DNA of 50,661 nucleotides from Candidatus Dojkabacteria bacterium (GTDB taxonomy: Bacteria; Patescibacteriota; Dojkabacteria; SC72). The DNA lies in NCBI GenBank assembly GCA_028694805.1, contig JAQVKD010000004.1, positions 1-50,661 of the forward strand. The letters run 5' to 3'. The stretch's first letter is position 1, and each line of letters starts with the position of its first letter. The position numbers and the translations under genes are program-made. The notes beneath the pieces were generated by a model. That model ran no database searches. It was not told the origin of the DNA and saw only the letters and a program-made list of their open reading frames with translations. Positions 18,056 through 26,466 of the stretch are shown here, piece by piece.

Positions 18056-19504
18056 TTAATTTCGTTTTATAGCTCTCTGAATTTTTATCTTACAACTGGT
18101 ACTATTGGCACATTTTAAAAGTTCTGGTTTAGGATGTTTCTTACTTTTTTGAGTTATTATTTCTACTACATCACCTGTTTCTAACTGATGATTTAGACTT
18201 ACGGCTTTTCCATTTACCTTTGCAGCTATCATGCTGTTACCAATATCTGTATGTATTAGATACGCAAAATCTGTAACTGTATCTCCCATAGAGAGTTCAA
18301 TGATAGAGCCTTTTGGAGTCATTGCGTATACCTCTTCTGGGAAGATATCAACGATAATAGGGATAGAAAATTCTTTTTCTGAATTCTCGTTGTTATTCTT
18401 AATTGATAATTGCACGTCTTTAATCCAGTTATATTTGTCTGATGGTTTTGCAAATCTAGTTAAGCTTTCTTTATATGCAATGTGTGATGCTGGACCGTAT
18501 GTATTATATTCATACATATCTTCTGTTAGTATTTGTATTTCAACCATAAGCTTTCCAATTTCTGGGAATATTACTGGTCCCTGTATTGCTTTATATCCAT
18601 TAGGTTTGGGGTGAGAAATATAGTCATCGAATTCTTCTATAACGATTTCTCCTTTATCCCATATGGAATCTAATATTTTAAAGCATTGCTTTTCTTCTAT
18701 ACAAAGAATTCTAAATCCAATTAAATCTGAAATTTTATTTATTGGATCTGTTTCTCCTTCATCTATATATTTCTTGAGTTTATTAAATGCACTGTGTTTA
18801 CTTTTTATTCGCCCAGACATTTGAATATCAGAGTTAAAAATCTCTAGAAGAGTCTTTATATATTTCTCATATTTCTTTAAAGTTTTCTCGTTAATATTTT
18901 CTTTTTTATATAATCTTTCTACATACTCAAAATCTTCTTTTTGAGTAATTCTAAAAGACTCTTCTGCGATATCTGTTTTAATATGATCAAAACCTAAATA
19001 TTCTGCTAAATTACTATGAATATTTAAATTTCTTTGAAGCATTTCTTTTCTAGTTTCATTATCCTCTATTGAATCTAATATGTGGCTATTAGATTGGGCA
19101 TTAAATATCTGTACTATTACTGCTCTTAAGTCTCTTACAGAATTTAGAATATATCTTGTTGAAAGAGTAAATGATGCATCTGTATTTTTTATAACGGTAC
19201 TAATATCGGCATATTTTTTTATAATATTGCTTACGTCTGAATCTATATTTTTATCTATATATTCAAAGTTTTTTGTATTTAGATCTATATGATGTAAGAG
19301 CGCAGCTATTACTGTGGCTGTATCAAATTTTGCATCTTGTAATTTGAGTGCAGTGTTTAAGCTATGGTCAATATATTTATCTCCCTCCACTCTTTTTGAA
19401 TCTTTAAGATCCTTTTTGGCAAGGTCTATTGCCAACTTTAATCTGTCTTTAAAATCTTCTGGGCAGTTATTGATAAGTTGTTTCTCTATTTTTTGAATTT
19501 CCAT
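18056..19504 (-). CDS. RelA/SpoT-like (p)ppGpp synthetase with inactivated HD domain, no ACT domain
   Basis: The 482 residues cover pseudo-hydrolase (about 25-150), synthetase (about 215-340) and TGS (about 385-445) domains, then a short basic tail. The helical and ACT regions of full RelA/SpoT are missing. In the HD domain the first His remains (YIDHSLNTA) but the HDxxED motif reads HHIDLN and the distal Asp of the ADRLHN motif is gone (FNAQSNS). Hydrolysis should be impossible. The synthetase keeps SDLIGFRI and the Glu of VEIQ, but the normally conserved HTTV and IRT positions are changed (IQGPV, ILT). It lies between tyrS and recG, with alternative hairpins upstream. Alarmone synthesis is likely but not certain. 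Confidence 0.82.
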   Translation of the reverse strand: MEIQKIEKQLINNCPEDFKDRLKLAIDLAKKDLKDSKRVEGDKYIDHSLNTALKLQDAKFDTATVIAALLHHIDLNTKNFEYIDKNIDSDVSNIIKKYADISTVIKNTDASFTLSTRYILNSVRDLRAVIVQIFNAQSNSHILDSIEDNETRKEMLQRNLNIHSNLAEYLGFDHIKTDIAEESFRITQKEDFEYVERLYKKENINEKTLKKYEKYIKTLLEIFNSDIQMSGRIKSKHSAFNKLKKYIDEGETDPINKISDLIGFRILCIEEKQCFKILDSIWDKGEIVIEEFDDYISHPKPNGYKAIQGPVIFPEIGKLMVEIQILTEDMYEYNTYGPASHIAYKESLTRFAKPSDKYNWIKDVQLSIKNNNENSEKEFSIPIIVDIFPEEVYAMTPKGSIIELSMGDTVTDFAYLIHTDIGNSMIAAKVNGKAVSLNHQLETGDVVEIITQKSKKHPKPELLKCANSTSCKIKIQRAIKRN

Positions 19505-19514
19505 GTTGATTAAA

Positions 19515-19556
19515 TATCCCTTGTACTTCAGGGATAGAAAAGTATTTTTATCCCTG
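19515..19556 (-). promoter_or_regulatory. Mutually exclusive hairpins between tyrS and the RelA-like gene
   Basis: In the 54-nt gap, TATCCC, GGGATA and TATCCC (plus-strand order) give two competing stems that share the middle arm. One is an 8-bp stem (CAGGGATA with TATCCCTG, 12-nt loop) next to the tyrS stop. The other is a 6-bp stem (10-nt loop) that includes the only purine-rich stretch (AAGGGA) ahead of the RelA-like ATG. It could act as an attenuator or translational switch. It was seen by eye, with no energy calculation. Confidence 0.4.
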
Positions 19557-19558
19557 GG

Positions 19559-20785
19559 TTAAGTTTTATATGTAATTTGAAGAATCTTCTTACCAACTTT
19601 TAATACTGTTGGTTTTGTTATATCAATTTCTATTTGCCAGTCAGATACTCTTTCATCATTGATCTTAACAGCGCCTTGGTCTATTAATCTTCTTGCTTGT
19701 GATTTACTAATATTTGAGTCTGTAGCTATGATAAGGTCAAGAATATTATATTTTTCATTTTCTAAAATCATTTCTGGTAATTTCGTATCAAAAGATTTTT
19801 TTTGAAATACCGATTCGAAATATTCTTGTGCTCCTTTAGCTTCTTTTTCTGATTTAAATTCTGATGTGATTCTAAAAGCTAATTCTTTTTTAAGAATCAT
19901 CGGATTTTCATCTTTTTTAATCCTTCCCTTAATTTCATCTAATTCCTCTAGGTCAGCACTTGTTAGCAGTTCAAAGCCATCGAATATCTGCTCATCGGTA
20001 AATGCCATAACTTTACCATAGATATCTTTTGCATCATCGCCTAGCTTAATCATATTCCCTTCACTTTTACCCATTTTTGCTCCTTCATTTGTTGTTAAAA
20101 GTTTTCCTGCAATCACAACTTTTTCTTTATTAAGATGGTTTTTAACCATATCTCTACCTGCCAACATATTGAAAAGTTGATCATTTCCACCTACTTCTAC
20201 ATCTATATCCATCATCACAGAGTCATAGCCTTGCATTAAGGGATAGAGAAATTCGTTTAGATAGATAGGTTTATCTTCTTCTAATCTCTTTTGGAACATA
20301 CTTCTTTTAATCATCTGTTGAACTGTAAATTCAGATGCAAGTTTAACAATATCTCCAAAATCTAGAGGATTAAGCCACGTACTATTATAAAGAATCTTAA
20401 CTGGATTTTCTTTATTTTCTACATCTATGATATGTGATGCTTGCTCTACATAGTTTTTTAGATTATTGGAAATTTCTTCTTCGGTTAATACCTTTCTCGC
20501 AGATGCTCTAGCCTCTGTTTTATCACTAGGATCTCCAATTCTGGCTGTAAAATCCCCTATTAGAAATATGACATTATGTCCTAATTTCCTAAAATCTTCT
20601 AATTTTCTCATACCAACTGTATGTCCTACGTGTAGAGTATCTGCTGTTGGATCAAATCCTTGATATACATTAAGTCTCTCTCCTGATAGAAGTTTCTTTT
20701 CTAAAGATTCTTTATCTGGGAGAATTTGTTGTATTGCTTTATTTAGGATTCTATCGATTATTTTCTTATCTGTTTTAACTTCCAT
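19559..20785 (-). CDS. tyrS: Tyrosine--tRNA ligase
   Basis: Class I synthetase charging tRNA-Tyr. The HIGH-like motif is DPTADTLHVGH near residue 50, with KMSKS-like AKMGKSEGN at about 233. An S4 RNA-binding domain closes the protein (SKSQARRLIDQGAVKINDE). The length (408 aa) and S4 domain match the bacterial TyrRS group with the shorter HVGH signature. TATAAT ends 6 nt before the ATG, so transcription is probably leaderless. Transcription would continue into the RelA-like gene through the hairpin region. Confidence 0.97.
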   Translation of the reverse strand: MEVKTDKKIIDRILNKAIQQILPDKESLEKKLLSGERLNVYQGFDPTADTLHVGHTVGMRKLEDFRKLGHNVIFLIGDFTARIGDPSDKTEARASARKVLTEEEISNNLKNYVEQASHIIDVENKENPVKILYNSTWLNPLDFGDIVKLASEFTVQQMIKRSMFQKRLEEDKPIYLNEFLYPLMQGYDSVMMDIDVEVGGNDQLFNMLAGRDMVKNHLNKEKVVIAGKLLTTNEGAKMGKSEGNMIKLGDDAKDIYGKVMAFTDEQIFDGFELLTSADLEELDEIKGRIKKDENPMILKKELAFRITSEFKSEKEAKGAQEYFESVFQKKSFDTKLPEMILENEKYNILDLIIATDSNISKSQARRLIDQGAVKINDERVSDWQIEIDITKPTVLKVGKKILQITYKT

Positions 20786-20791
20786 GAGTTT

Positions 20792-20797
20792 ATTATA
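20792..20797 (-). promoter_or_regulatory. -10 box 6 nt before tyrS ATG (leaderless)
   Basis: The minus strand reads TATAAT, AAACTC, ATG. No Shine-Dalgarno is possible. Confidence 0.5.
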
Positions 20798-20824
20798 TAG
20801 ATATCTAAAGATATTTTCCAGTAT

Positions 20825-21422
20825 AAGTCTAACCCTACTGTCTTATAGAATGTGATTTTATAGTACCCTTCAAGTTTTTAACCACCTATAGAACTCACCA
20901 TCTTTTACCATACCAGCTTCAACTGGATTGTTTCTAAAATATTTCATAAGTCTATTATAATCATAAATATCTTCAAGCTCTTTATGCTTATAAGTTCCTT
21001 GGAATGTTCTACCGACCATTTGGTATTTTAAATTAACATATATGCAATATTTGGTCATAAATGATTGCATCATTTTAGATATATCTTCTCCTTTCTGAAG
21101 ACTTCTGACTGCTAGATGAAAATGATTTGGCATTAAGCAGTAAGCTCCAATTTCTATATTATATTTATTTGAGTAATATTTTAGATAATCCAAAAATCTT
21201 TGATAATCTTTTGATGAATAAAAAACAATTTGTTTTCTATTTCCTCTATTGTACAAATGATAATGGGTATTTGTTTTGTATAATCTTTTACTTCTCGGCA
21301 TAAAACTATATTAAACATAGTAAATGAAAAATATCTTAAAACTGGGGTTAAACTTTAAAAACGAACGTCTTTAAAGATATAAGTATAGTTTGTTCTGAAT
21401 ATAGGGTATAGGGGTTAGACTT
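20825..21422. mobile_element. RAYT-type element bounded by inverted repeats
   Basis: The transposase gene is flanked by AAGTCTAACCC at 20825 and its inverse GGGTTAGACTT ending at 21422, which is one base before the rarA stop codon. A further copy with one mismatch, GGGGTTAAACTT, lies at 21344-21355. The unit is 598 bp and occupies the whole space between tyrS and rarA. This fits a REP-associated tyrosine transposase with its own short palindromic units; no target duplication was recognised. Confidence 0.5.
20870..21301 (-). CDS. REP-associated (Y1, IS200-like) tyrosine transposase
   Basis: 143-aa HUH-family single-strand transposase. The HUH motif is MPNHFHLAV and the nucleophile is most likely the Tyr in FMTKYCIYVN. 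The surrounding GRTFQGTYKHK and YIRNNP-like YFRNNPVEAG match the RAYT/transposase-17 family. By family knowledge it cleaves and rejoins single-stranded DNA at hairpins. It ends in TGA, which also shows that TGA is a stop in this genome. No TnpB or second ORF accompanies it, as expected for RAYT genes, which are often domesticated. Confidence 0.88.
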   Translation of the reverse strand: MPRSKRLYKTNTHYHLYNRGNRKQIVFYSSKDYQRFLDYLKYYSNKYNIEIGAYCLMPNHFHLAVRSLQKGEDISKMMQSFMTKYCIYVNLKYQMVGRTFQGTYKHKELEDIYDYNRLMKYFRNNPVEAGMVKDGEFYRWLKT

Positions 21423-22634
21423 CTATTTGTTTTTTATATATGTTTTGTTTTTCAATTTATCTGGTAAACATTGTTGATTAGATTTTTTGTTAGGTAAATC
21501 ATGGTCATATTGATAATCTTTGCCATAGCCAATATCTTTCATAAGCTTTGTTTCGGCATTTCTTATATTCATTGGTACTGGTAGATTCCCATATTTTTCT
21601 ATATCTTGTTTTATTAAATTCTCAGCAACATATGCACTATTATCCTTAGGCGCTTTCGATAGATATATTGCTAATTGAATTAATGAAACACCACATTCTG
21701 GCATACCTAATTTTTGGCATGTCTCATATACTGAGTTTGCCATTACTACCGCATGTGGATCTGCATTGCCAATATCTTCACTAGCAAATCTAAGCAATCT
21801 TCTGGCTATATATAGGGGATCTTCCCCGGCTTGAAGCATTCTTTCTACCCAGTATGCCGCAGCATCTGAGTTAGAGGATCTCATAGATTTATGTATTGCA
21901 GAGATTATATTGTAATGCTCTTCTCCATTTTTATCATAGTAAATTGGTTTTTGTATTGCACTTTCTAATATTTGTGTTGTAACTTTGGCCTTTTTATTCT
22001 CTTCTTTTTCTGCAAGAGCCAGTGTTGTTGCCATTTCTAGAATATTAAGTGATGACCTTATATCCCCATTTGAGAGATTTGCCATTGTTTCAAATTCTTT
22101 TTTGTTTATTGATATCTCAGGGTATTCTTTTTTAGAGATTTTTTTAAGTAGATTAAAGATGTTTTCTTCTGTTTGCTGTTTAAATACAAAAACTTTTGTT
22201 CTAGAAAGTAGCGCTGAGATTACTGTAAACGATGGGTTTTCTGTTGTTGCACCAATTAATGTAATTATTCCTTTTTCCACATATGGGAGTAATGCATCTT
22301 GTTGTGCTTTATTCCATCTATGTATTTCATCTAAGAAGAGAATTGTTCTTTTATTATATTCTTTATTAGCTAGTGCTCTTTTTATTATCTTTCTTAATTT
22401 GTCTTTACCACTATTTACTGCTTGAAGTTTATAGAAATCGTAGTAAAGATCTTGAGATATTATATATGCTAATGTTGTTTTACCAGTACCTGGAGGACCC
22501 CAAAATATCATAGATGGGATATTTCCAGATTCTAAGAATTTTCTTATTGGGCCATTTTCTCCAACTAGGTGTTCTTGGCCTATAAAATCATCCAATTTCT
22601 TAGGTCTGTATTTTGATGCTAAAGGTTCGTGCAT
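21423..22634 (-). CDS. rarA: Replication-associated recombination protein A (RarA/MgsA), AAA+ ATPase
   Basis: Clamp-loader-like AAA+ protein acting at stalled replication forks. The N-terminus has LASKYRPKKLDDFIGQEHLVG, Walker A is FWGPPGTGKTTLA, Walker B is ILFLDEIHRWNKAQQDALLP and sensor 1 is LIGATTENPSF. The C-terminal half holds the tetramerisation region (MLQAGEDPLYIARRLLRFASEDIG). At 403 aa it is slightly short but complete. TATAAT ends 8 nt before the ATG, and the gene ends beside the RAYT element's inverted repeat. Confidence 0.95.
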   Translation of the reverse strand: MHEPLASKYRPKKLDDFIGQEHLVGENGPIRKFLESGNIPSMIFWGPPGTGKTTLAYIISQDLYYDFYKLQAVNSGKDKLRKIIKRALANKEYNKRTILFLDEIHRWNKAQQDALLPYVEKGIITLIGATTENPSFTVISALLSRTKVFVFKQQTEENIFNLLKKISKKEYPEISINKKEFETMANLSNGDIRSSLNILEMATTLALAEKEENKKAKVTTQILESAIQKPIYYDKNGEEHYNIISAIHKSMRSSNSDAAAYWVERMLQAGEDPLYIARRLLRFASEDIGNADPHAVVMANSVYETCQKLGMPECGVSLIQLAIYLSKAPKDNSAYVAENLIKQDIEKYGNLPVPMNIRNAETKLMKDIGYGKDYQYDHDLPNKKSNQQCLPDKLKNKTYIKNK

Positions 22635-22642
22635 ATTGCTGT

Positions 22643-22648
22643 ATTATA
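22643..22648 (-). promoter_or_regulatory. -10 box 8 nt before rarA ATG (leaderless)
   Basis: The minus strand reads TATAAT, ACAGCAAT, ATG, within the 27-nt gap after the GLUG-protein gene. No Shine-Dalgarno is visible. Confidence 0.45.
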
Positions 22649-22661
22649 TATTAGCAATGCA

Positions 22662-25232
22662 CTAATTAGTATAGGAGGTATTTTGTTCCTCTTCTCTTTT
22701 TCTTTTAAAGAATATTATTAAAAGAATTATAAATAGAAGAACTGCGGAAGATATAATGATGATTGTTTTCCAATTAGTTGCTTTTTCTTGAACTTCTACT
22801 ACTATTTCAATATGAGCACTTTTGGTTGCTAATATATCTTTTGTATATGTTTCTCCGTTATATGTAATCCTTGCTGTGTGGATACCTTCACTAAGAATAT
22901 CTACCTCTATCTCTCCATTTTCATTTGTTGTATATGTTTTTCCATCTATTTCTATTTCTGCACCAGAAAGTGGATTTCCATCTTCATCAGTAAATGTGAT
23001 TATTTGTATTTCTGTTTCTTCTTGTTCTTCTTCATTATTGATTGTTTCATCGTTTTCTTCTTCTACTATATCTTCCTCTTCATTTATATCTTCTTCCTCA
23101 GTATCATCATTGGATGGGAAATTCTCCTCACCAATTACTAATGTCAATGTTCTAGTTGCAGATTGGCTTCCGAAATCGTTATATGCATAATATTCGATCT
23201 CATTTGTTCCTCTTGGGAGTTCAAATGTTATATCAAAATCTCCATTACTATCTGCATCAGTTTCAAAATCTTCATTATTAGTGACAAATTTAACATGTGT
23301 GTTTTTATATGATGTTCCCTGTATATGTACAGTTTCAGATGTAAAGTAGTAGAGCATATCATCGAGATCTAAGACATCATCGATTAAACCAATGTCTGTT
23401 ATTACGACTTTTGGTAATGTGACTTTTGTTGTTGTAAAGGATTTAACTTCTCCATATATTGTTTCATCAGATCCATACCCTACTGCAAATCTAAAATCAT
23501 ATTGTGAATTTGGATCTAGATTTGTTAAGGAGTATGTAACTTCTGTTATAGCAGTTTTTGTTACTGGTGTTGTATCAATCCATACAGATCCGGATGTCTT
23601 CTTATATTGAAAATATGCATTTACTGATTCATATGAGCCTAGATCTGTAATAGAGCCTCTTATTTGTGAAGAACTAGTTGTAATATTAATTGCTGTGTTA
23701 GTAGAAATTGTTGGGTCTGTTTCTACGACTATGATAGAAGGTTCTTCGTATTCTAAAAACAGTCGTGGATAGTCATTCCCATCATCTATATACCAAATGT
23801 TAGATCCTTCTGGATCAAATACACTCATTAGTACAATATCCCATGCAGTATCTAAACCATTGGTGGCTGTATCATTAAATGTCGAGATACTTCTCATTTC
23901 TGCTGTTGTTTTCCCAGTCCCTCTAGGAGATTCTGTTCTTCCAGATGTCTCAATATCCCAGAAAGAGTTCGTAATATATGGACTATTTGTACTCCCAATT
24001 AATCCTCCGACATCATCAGCATATGTTCCAACGGAAGTTATATATCCAGTAGAATAGCTATTATCAAGGCGAGTATATCCAATAGCATATCCTATCAGCC
24101 CACCTATTTCATACCCATCTTCACTATAATCATTTTCAGTGACGTCTCCAGTTGCATAGCAATCATTTATAAAAGAACCGGTACTTGTTGATCCGACTTT
24201 ACCTAAAAGTCCTCCTAAAGCATCATCACCTTCAACAGAACCGGTAGCAAAAGAATTTGAGATATTAGATGTATATACATACCCAACCAATCCTCCAATT
24301 GAATCATACAAACCTTCTACTGAACCAGTTGCATATGAGTTTAAAATATCTCCGTATGTCACTTCTCCTGACAACCCCCCAACACTTTCATAGAAACCTT
24401 GAACATTTCCGGTTGCATAAGAATTTGTAATTGTACCACTCTCATTATCACCAACTAACCCACCAGCAGCAATACCTGTATGTTCAGAATTTAATTCTGA
24501 GACCAATCCTGTTGCATAACAGTGGTCAATTAGAGCATCTCCGTAGTTATTTCCAACCAATCCACCATAGCCTGTATCATAATCAGCTCCGGTATAAGTA
24601 ACTGTTGCTTCTGAATATGAGTATGTTATTGTTCCACTATCAGAATATCCTACTAATCCTCCAGCGAAATTGGCATTAGTACTAATTGCACCAGTACTAT
24701 AACAGTTATCTATAGTTCCTCTATTATATCCGACCAAGGCCCCAGTAAATTCACCTGGTGTTGGAGAAGGATTGTCATGTCCAGTGATATTTACGTCTAG
24801 CAATCCGATATTTTGTATTGTTCCATCATTAGATCCAAATAGCGCAACATCATAAATATCTGTAGGAGTATCGATTAATAAATTCGAAATTGTATAATCT
24901 TGTCCATCAAGTGTTCCAGTAAATGGTGTGTAGTATCCACCTATTGGTGTCCAACCATCACCTGTAGTCCATGTAGTTTTCTTTGTCGCCCAATCAGGAT
25001 CTGTTTGATCATAACTAGAATCACTATCAAAATCTAAATTATTCATAAGAAGATATGAACCAGTTAAATCATTTCTTACATCATATAGATCTTGAAGATA
25101 ATAAATCTCCGTTTCTCCTTCAGCATTAACTTTCTTAATTATTTCAAATGGATCTTGTATAAGAAGTACAAAAAGACATAAGGAAAGTATAATTGGAAAA
25201 ACCAATTTAAAAAGTTTTTTGACAGTTTTCAT
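22662..25232 (-). CDS. Cell-surface GLUG-repeat protein with C-terminal membrane anchor
   Basis: The 856-aa protein starts with a signal peptide (LVFPIILSLCLFVLLIQ). About nine GLUG-like repeats follow (GGLVGYxxxGTITNSYATGNV pattern, roughly residues 130-440), expected to form a beta-solenoid. Then come an FN3-like domain (PTISTNTAINITTSSSQIRG), an Ig-like domain ending about residue 705, a Glu-rich linker, and a carboxypeptidase-regulatory-like domain (DEDGNPLSGAEIEIDGKTY). It ends in a membrane helix (IIIISSAVLLFIILLIIFF) and a basic tail. No sortase motif is present. The layout suggests a stalk presented on the cell surface, perhaps for contact with other cells; the ligand is unknown. Confidence 0.8.
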   Translation of the reverse strand: MKTVKKLFKLVFPIILSLCLFVLLIQDPFEIIKKVNAEGETEIYYLQDLYDVRNDLTGSYLLMNNLDFDSDSSYDQTDPDWATKKTTWTTGDGWTPIGGYYTPFTGTLDGQDYTISNLLIDTPTDIYDVALFGSNDGTIQNIGLLDVNITGHDNPSPTPGEFTGALVGYNRGTIDNCYSTGAISTNANFAGGLVGYSDSGTITYSYSEATVTYTGADYDTGYGGLVGNNYGDALIDHCYATGLVSELNSEHTGIAAGGLVGDNESGTITNSYATGNVQGFYESVGGLSGEVTYGDILNSYATGSVEGLYDSIGGLVGYVYTSNISNSFATGSVEGDDALGGLLGKVGSTSTGSFINDCYATGDVTENDYSEDGYEIGGLIGYAIGYTRLDNSYSTGYITSVGTYADDVGGLIGSTNSPYITNSFWDIETSGRTESPRGTGKTTAEMRSISTFNDTATNGLDTAWDIVLMSVFDPEGSNIWYIDDGNDYPRLFLEYEEPSIIVVETDPTISTNTAINITTSSSQIRGSITDLGSYESVNAYFQYKKTSGSVWIDTTPVTKTAITEVTYSLTNLDPNSQYDFRFAVGYGSDETIYGEVKSFTTTKVTLPKVVITDIGLIDDVLDLDDMLYYFTSETVHIQGTSYKNTHVKFVTNNEDFETDADSNGDFDITFELPRGTNEIEYYAYNDFGSQSATRTLTLVIGEENFPSNDDTEEEDINEEEDIVEEENDETINNEEEQEETEIQIITFTDEDGNPLSGAEIEIDGKTYTTNENGEIEVDILSEGIHTARITYNGETYTKDILATKSAHIEIVVEVQEKATNWKTIIIISSAVLLFIILLIIFFKRKREEEQNTSYTN

Positions 25233-25291
25233 ATATATAAATCCTACTTATATATAATCAAAATTCTGAATTTAATGCAAGAATAATCAAG

Positions 25292-25753
25292 TTAAACTTC
25301 TATAACTTTCACATTTTTTCTTTTCTTTAAGGTCTCTTTAAGATTTTTATTTTTCTCTGTTGTTTTATGACCCCAATTAATATAAAAAACGTTAATCTCG
25401 GAGAGGTCTGCTTTTGTGAAATCTTCTGGGATTATTTGTACTCTTTTACTAAATGGAAAACAAACCATTTTTGATAATTTTGCAATCATTATATATATAG
25501 GAGAAATTTCATAACCAATACATTTAACATTCTTAAAATATTTTGCAACTTCAAACACTACTCTACCATCTCCACACCCAAGATCTGCAAAAACATCTCC
25601 ATCTTTTAAATTCATTTTTTTAACTAAATTCTTAAGCTCTTTTCTATTCGTATGTGACGATGATACTACTAAACTTAAGAAGACCGTAACAACATAGGAG
25701 AATGTTAGGGCAACTACTATTAACGATACTGCTAATGCTAAACCATTTGGCAT
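25292..25753 (-). CDS. Membrane-anchored class I SAM-dependent methyltransferase
   Basis: The 153-aa protein begins with a membrane helix (LALAVSLIVVALTFSYVVTVFLSLVV) followed by a compact Rossmann domain. SAM motif I is FADLGCGDGRVVFEVAK, with an acidic end of strand 2 (CIGYEISP) and QIIPEDFTKADLSE later. This type of short N-terminally anchored methyltransferase is common in Patescibacteria (recollection), but its substrate is not known. TATAAT ends 8 nt before the ATG. It is divergent from truB with a 35-bp gap. Confidence 0.75.
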   Translation of the reverse strand: MPNGLALAVSLIVVALTFSYVVTVFLSLVVSSSHTNRKELKNLVKKMNLKDGDVFADLGCGDGRVVFEVAKYFKNVKCIGYEISPIYIMIAKLSKMVCFPFSKRVQIIPEDFTKADLSEINVFYINWGHKTTEKNKNLKETLKKRKNVKVIEV

Positions 25754-25761
25754 ATGAGATA

Positions 25762-25767
25762 ATTATA
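25762..25767 (-). promoter_or_regulatory. -10 box 8 nt before the methyltransferase ATG (leaderless)
   Basis: The minus strand reads TATAAT, TATCTCAT, ATG in the 35-bp divergent space shared with truB. Confidence 0.45.
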
Positions 25768-25788
25768 CAGTAAATTAACTAATAGTAT

Positions 25789-26466
25789 ATGATAGACGGA
25801 ATTTTACTTGTAGACAAGGAGGTAGGGATAACATCATATGATGTTATTAGACGTATTAAGAAAGATTATCCAAAAGGCATAAAGATTGGTCATACGGGAA
25901 CGTTAGATCCTTTCGCTTCAGGACTTTTAATTCTGCTAATTGGAAGACCTGCAACAAAGTTAATGGAGAGATTTCATAAATTAGAGAAAGAGTATGTTGT
26001 AGAAGCACAGTTTGGATTTGAAACGGATACACAAGATATTACTGGAGAAATTATTCTGAGAGATGGAACTAAAAATAAACTAACAAGGAGAAGGATAAAA
26101 AGTATAGTTAAAGATAATTTCTTAGGGAGCATTTCTCAGCTTCCTCCTAAGTACTCTGCCAAAAAAATTAAAGGAAAGAAAGCATATGATCTTGCTAGAA
26201 AAAACATCGATTTTGAACTAAAACCTAAAGATATTCATGTCTCAAAATTTGAACTTTTAGAATATAAATATCCTAATGTTAAATTTAAGATAGTCTGTTC
26301 TACTGGTACATATATAAGAACTTTGATAAAAGATTTGGGTAATGAATTGGATACATATGCTACTGCTACCGCCTTGCGAAGAACTAAAATTGGGAATTTT
26401 TCTGTAGATGATATAGATAGTAGTATAATTAGTGTAGATAAGGTATTAAACATGTTAAATGAATAA
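25789..26466 (+). CDS. truB: tRNA pseudouridine-55 synthase TruB
   Basis: Converts U55 of tRNA to pseudouridine. The catalytic Asp lies in GHTGTLDPFASGLLILL. LPPKYSAKKIKGKKAYDLAR and CSTGTYIRTLIKDLG are further family motifs. At 225 aa it lacks the C-terminal PUA-like domain of longer TruB proteins. It overlaps rsmI by 8 bp, so the pair forms a translation-quality operon. Confidence 0.96.
   Translation: MIDGILLVDKEVGITSYDVIRRIKKDYPKGIKIGHTGTLDPFASGLLILLIGRPATKLMERFHKLEKEYVVEAQFGFETDTQDITGEIILRDGTKNKLTRRRIKSIVKDNFLGSISQLPPKYSAKKIKGKKAYDLARKNIDFELKPKDIHVSKFELLEYKYPNVKFKIVCSTGTYIRTLIKDLGNELDTYATATALRRTKIGNFSVDDIDSSIISVDKVLNMLNE

Noticed and set aside
22822-23190. Two overlapping plus-strand ORFs of 122 and 87 aa rich in Ser, Ile, Phe and Cys
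   Set aside because: Antisense of the Glu-rich linker and carboxypeptidase-like domain of the GLUG protein; no start context or homology.
22662-25232. Internal repeats of the GLUG gene as a possible CRISPR or satellite
   Set aside because: They are degenerate protein-level repeats within one intact ORF, with no regular identical DNA repeats and spacers.
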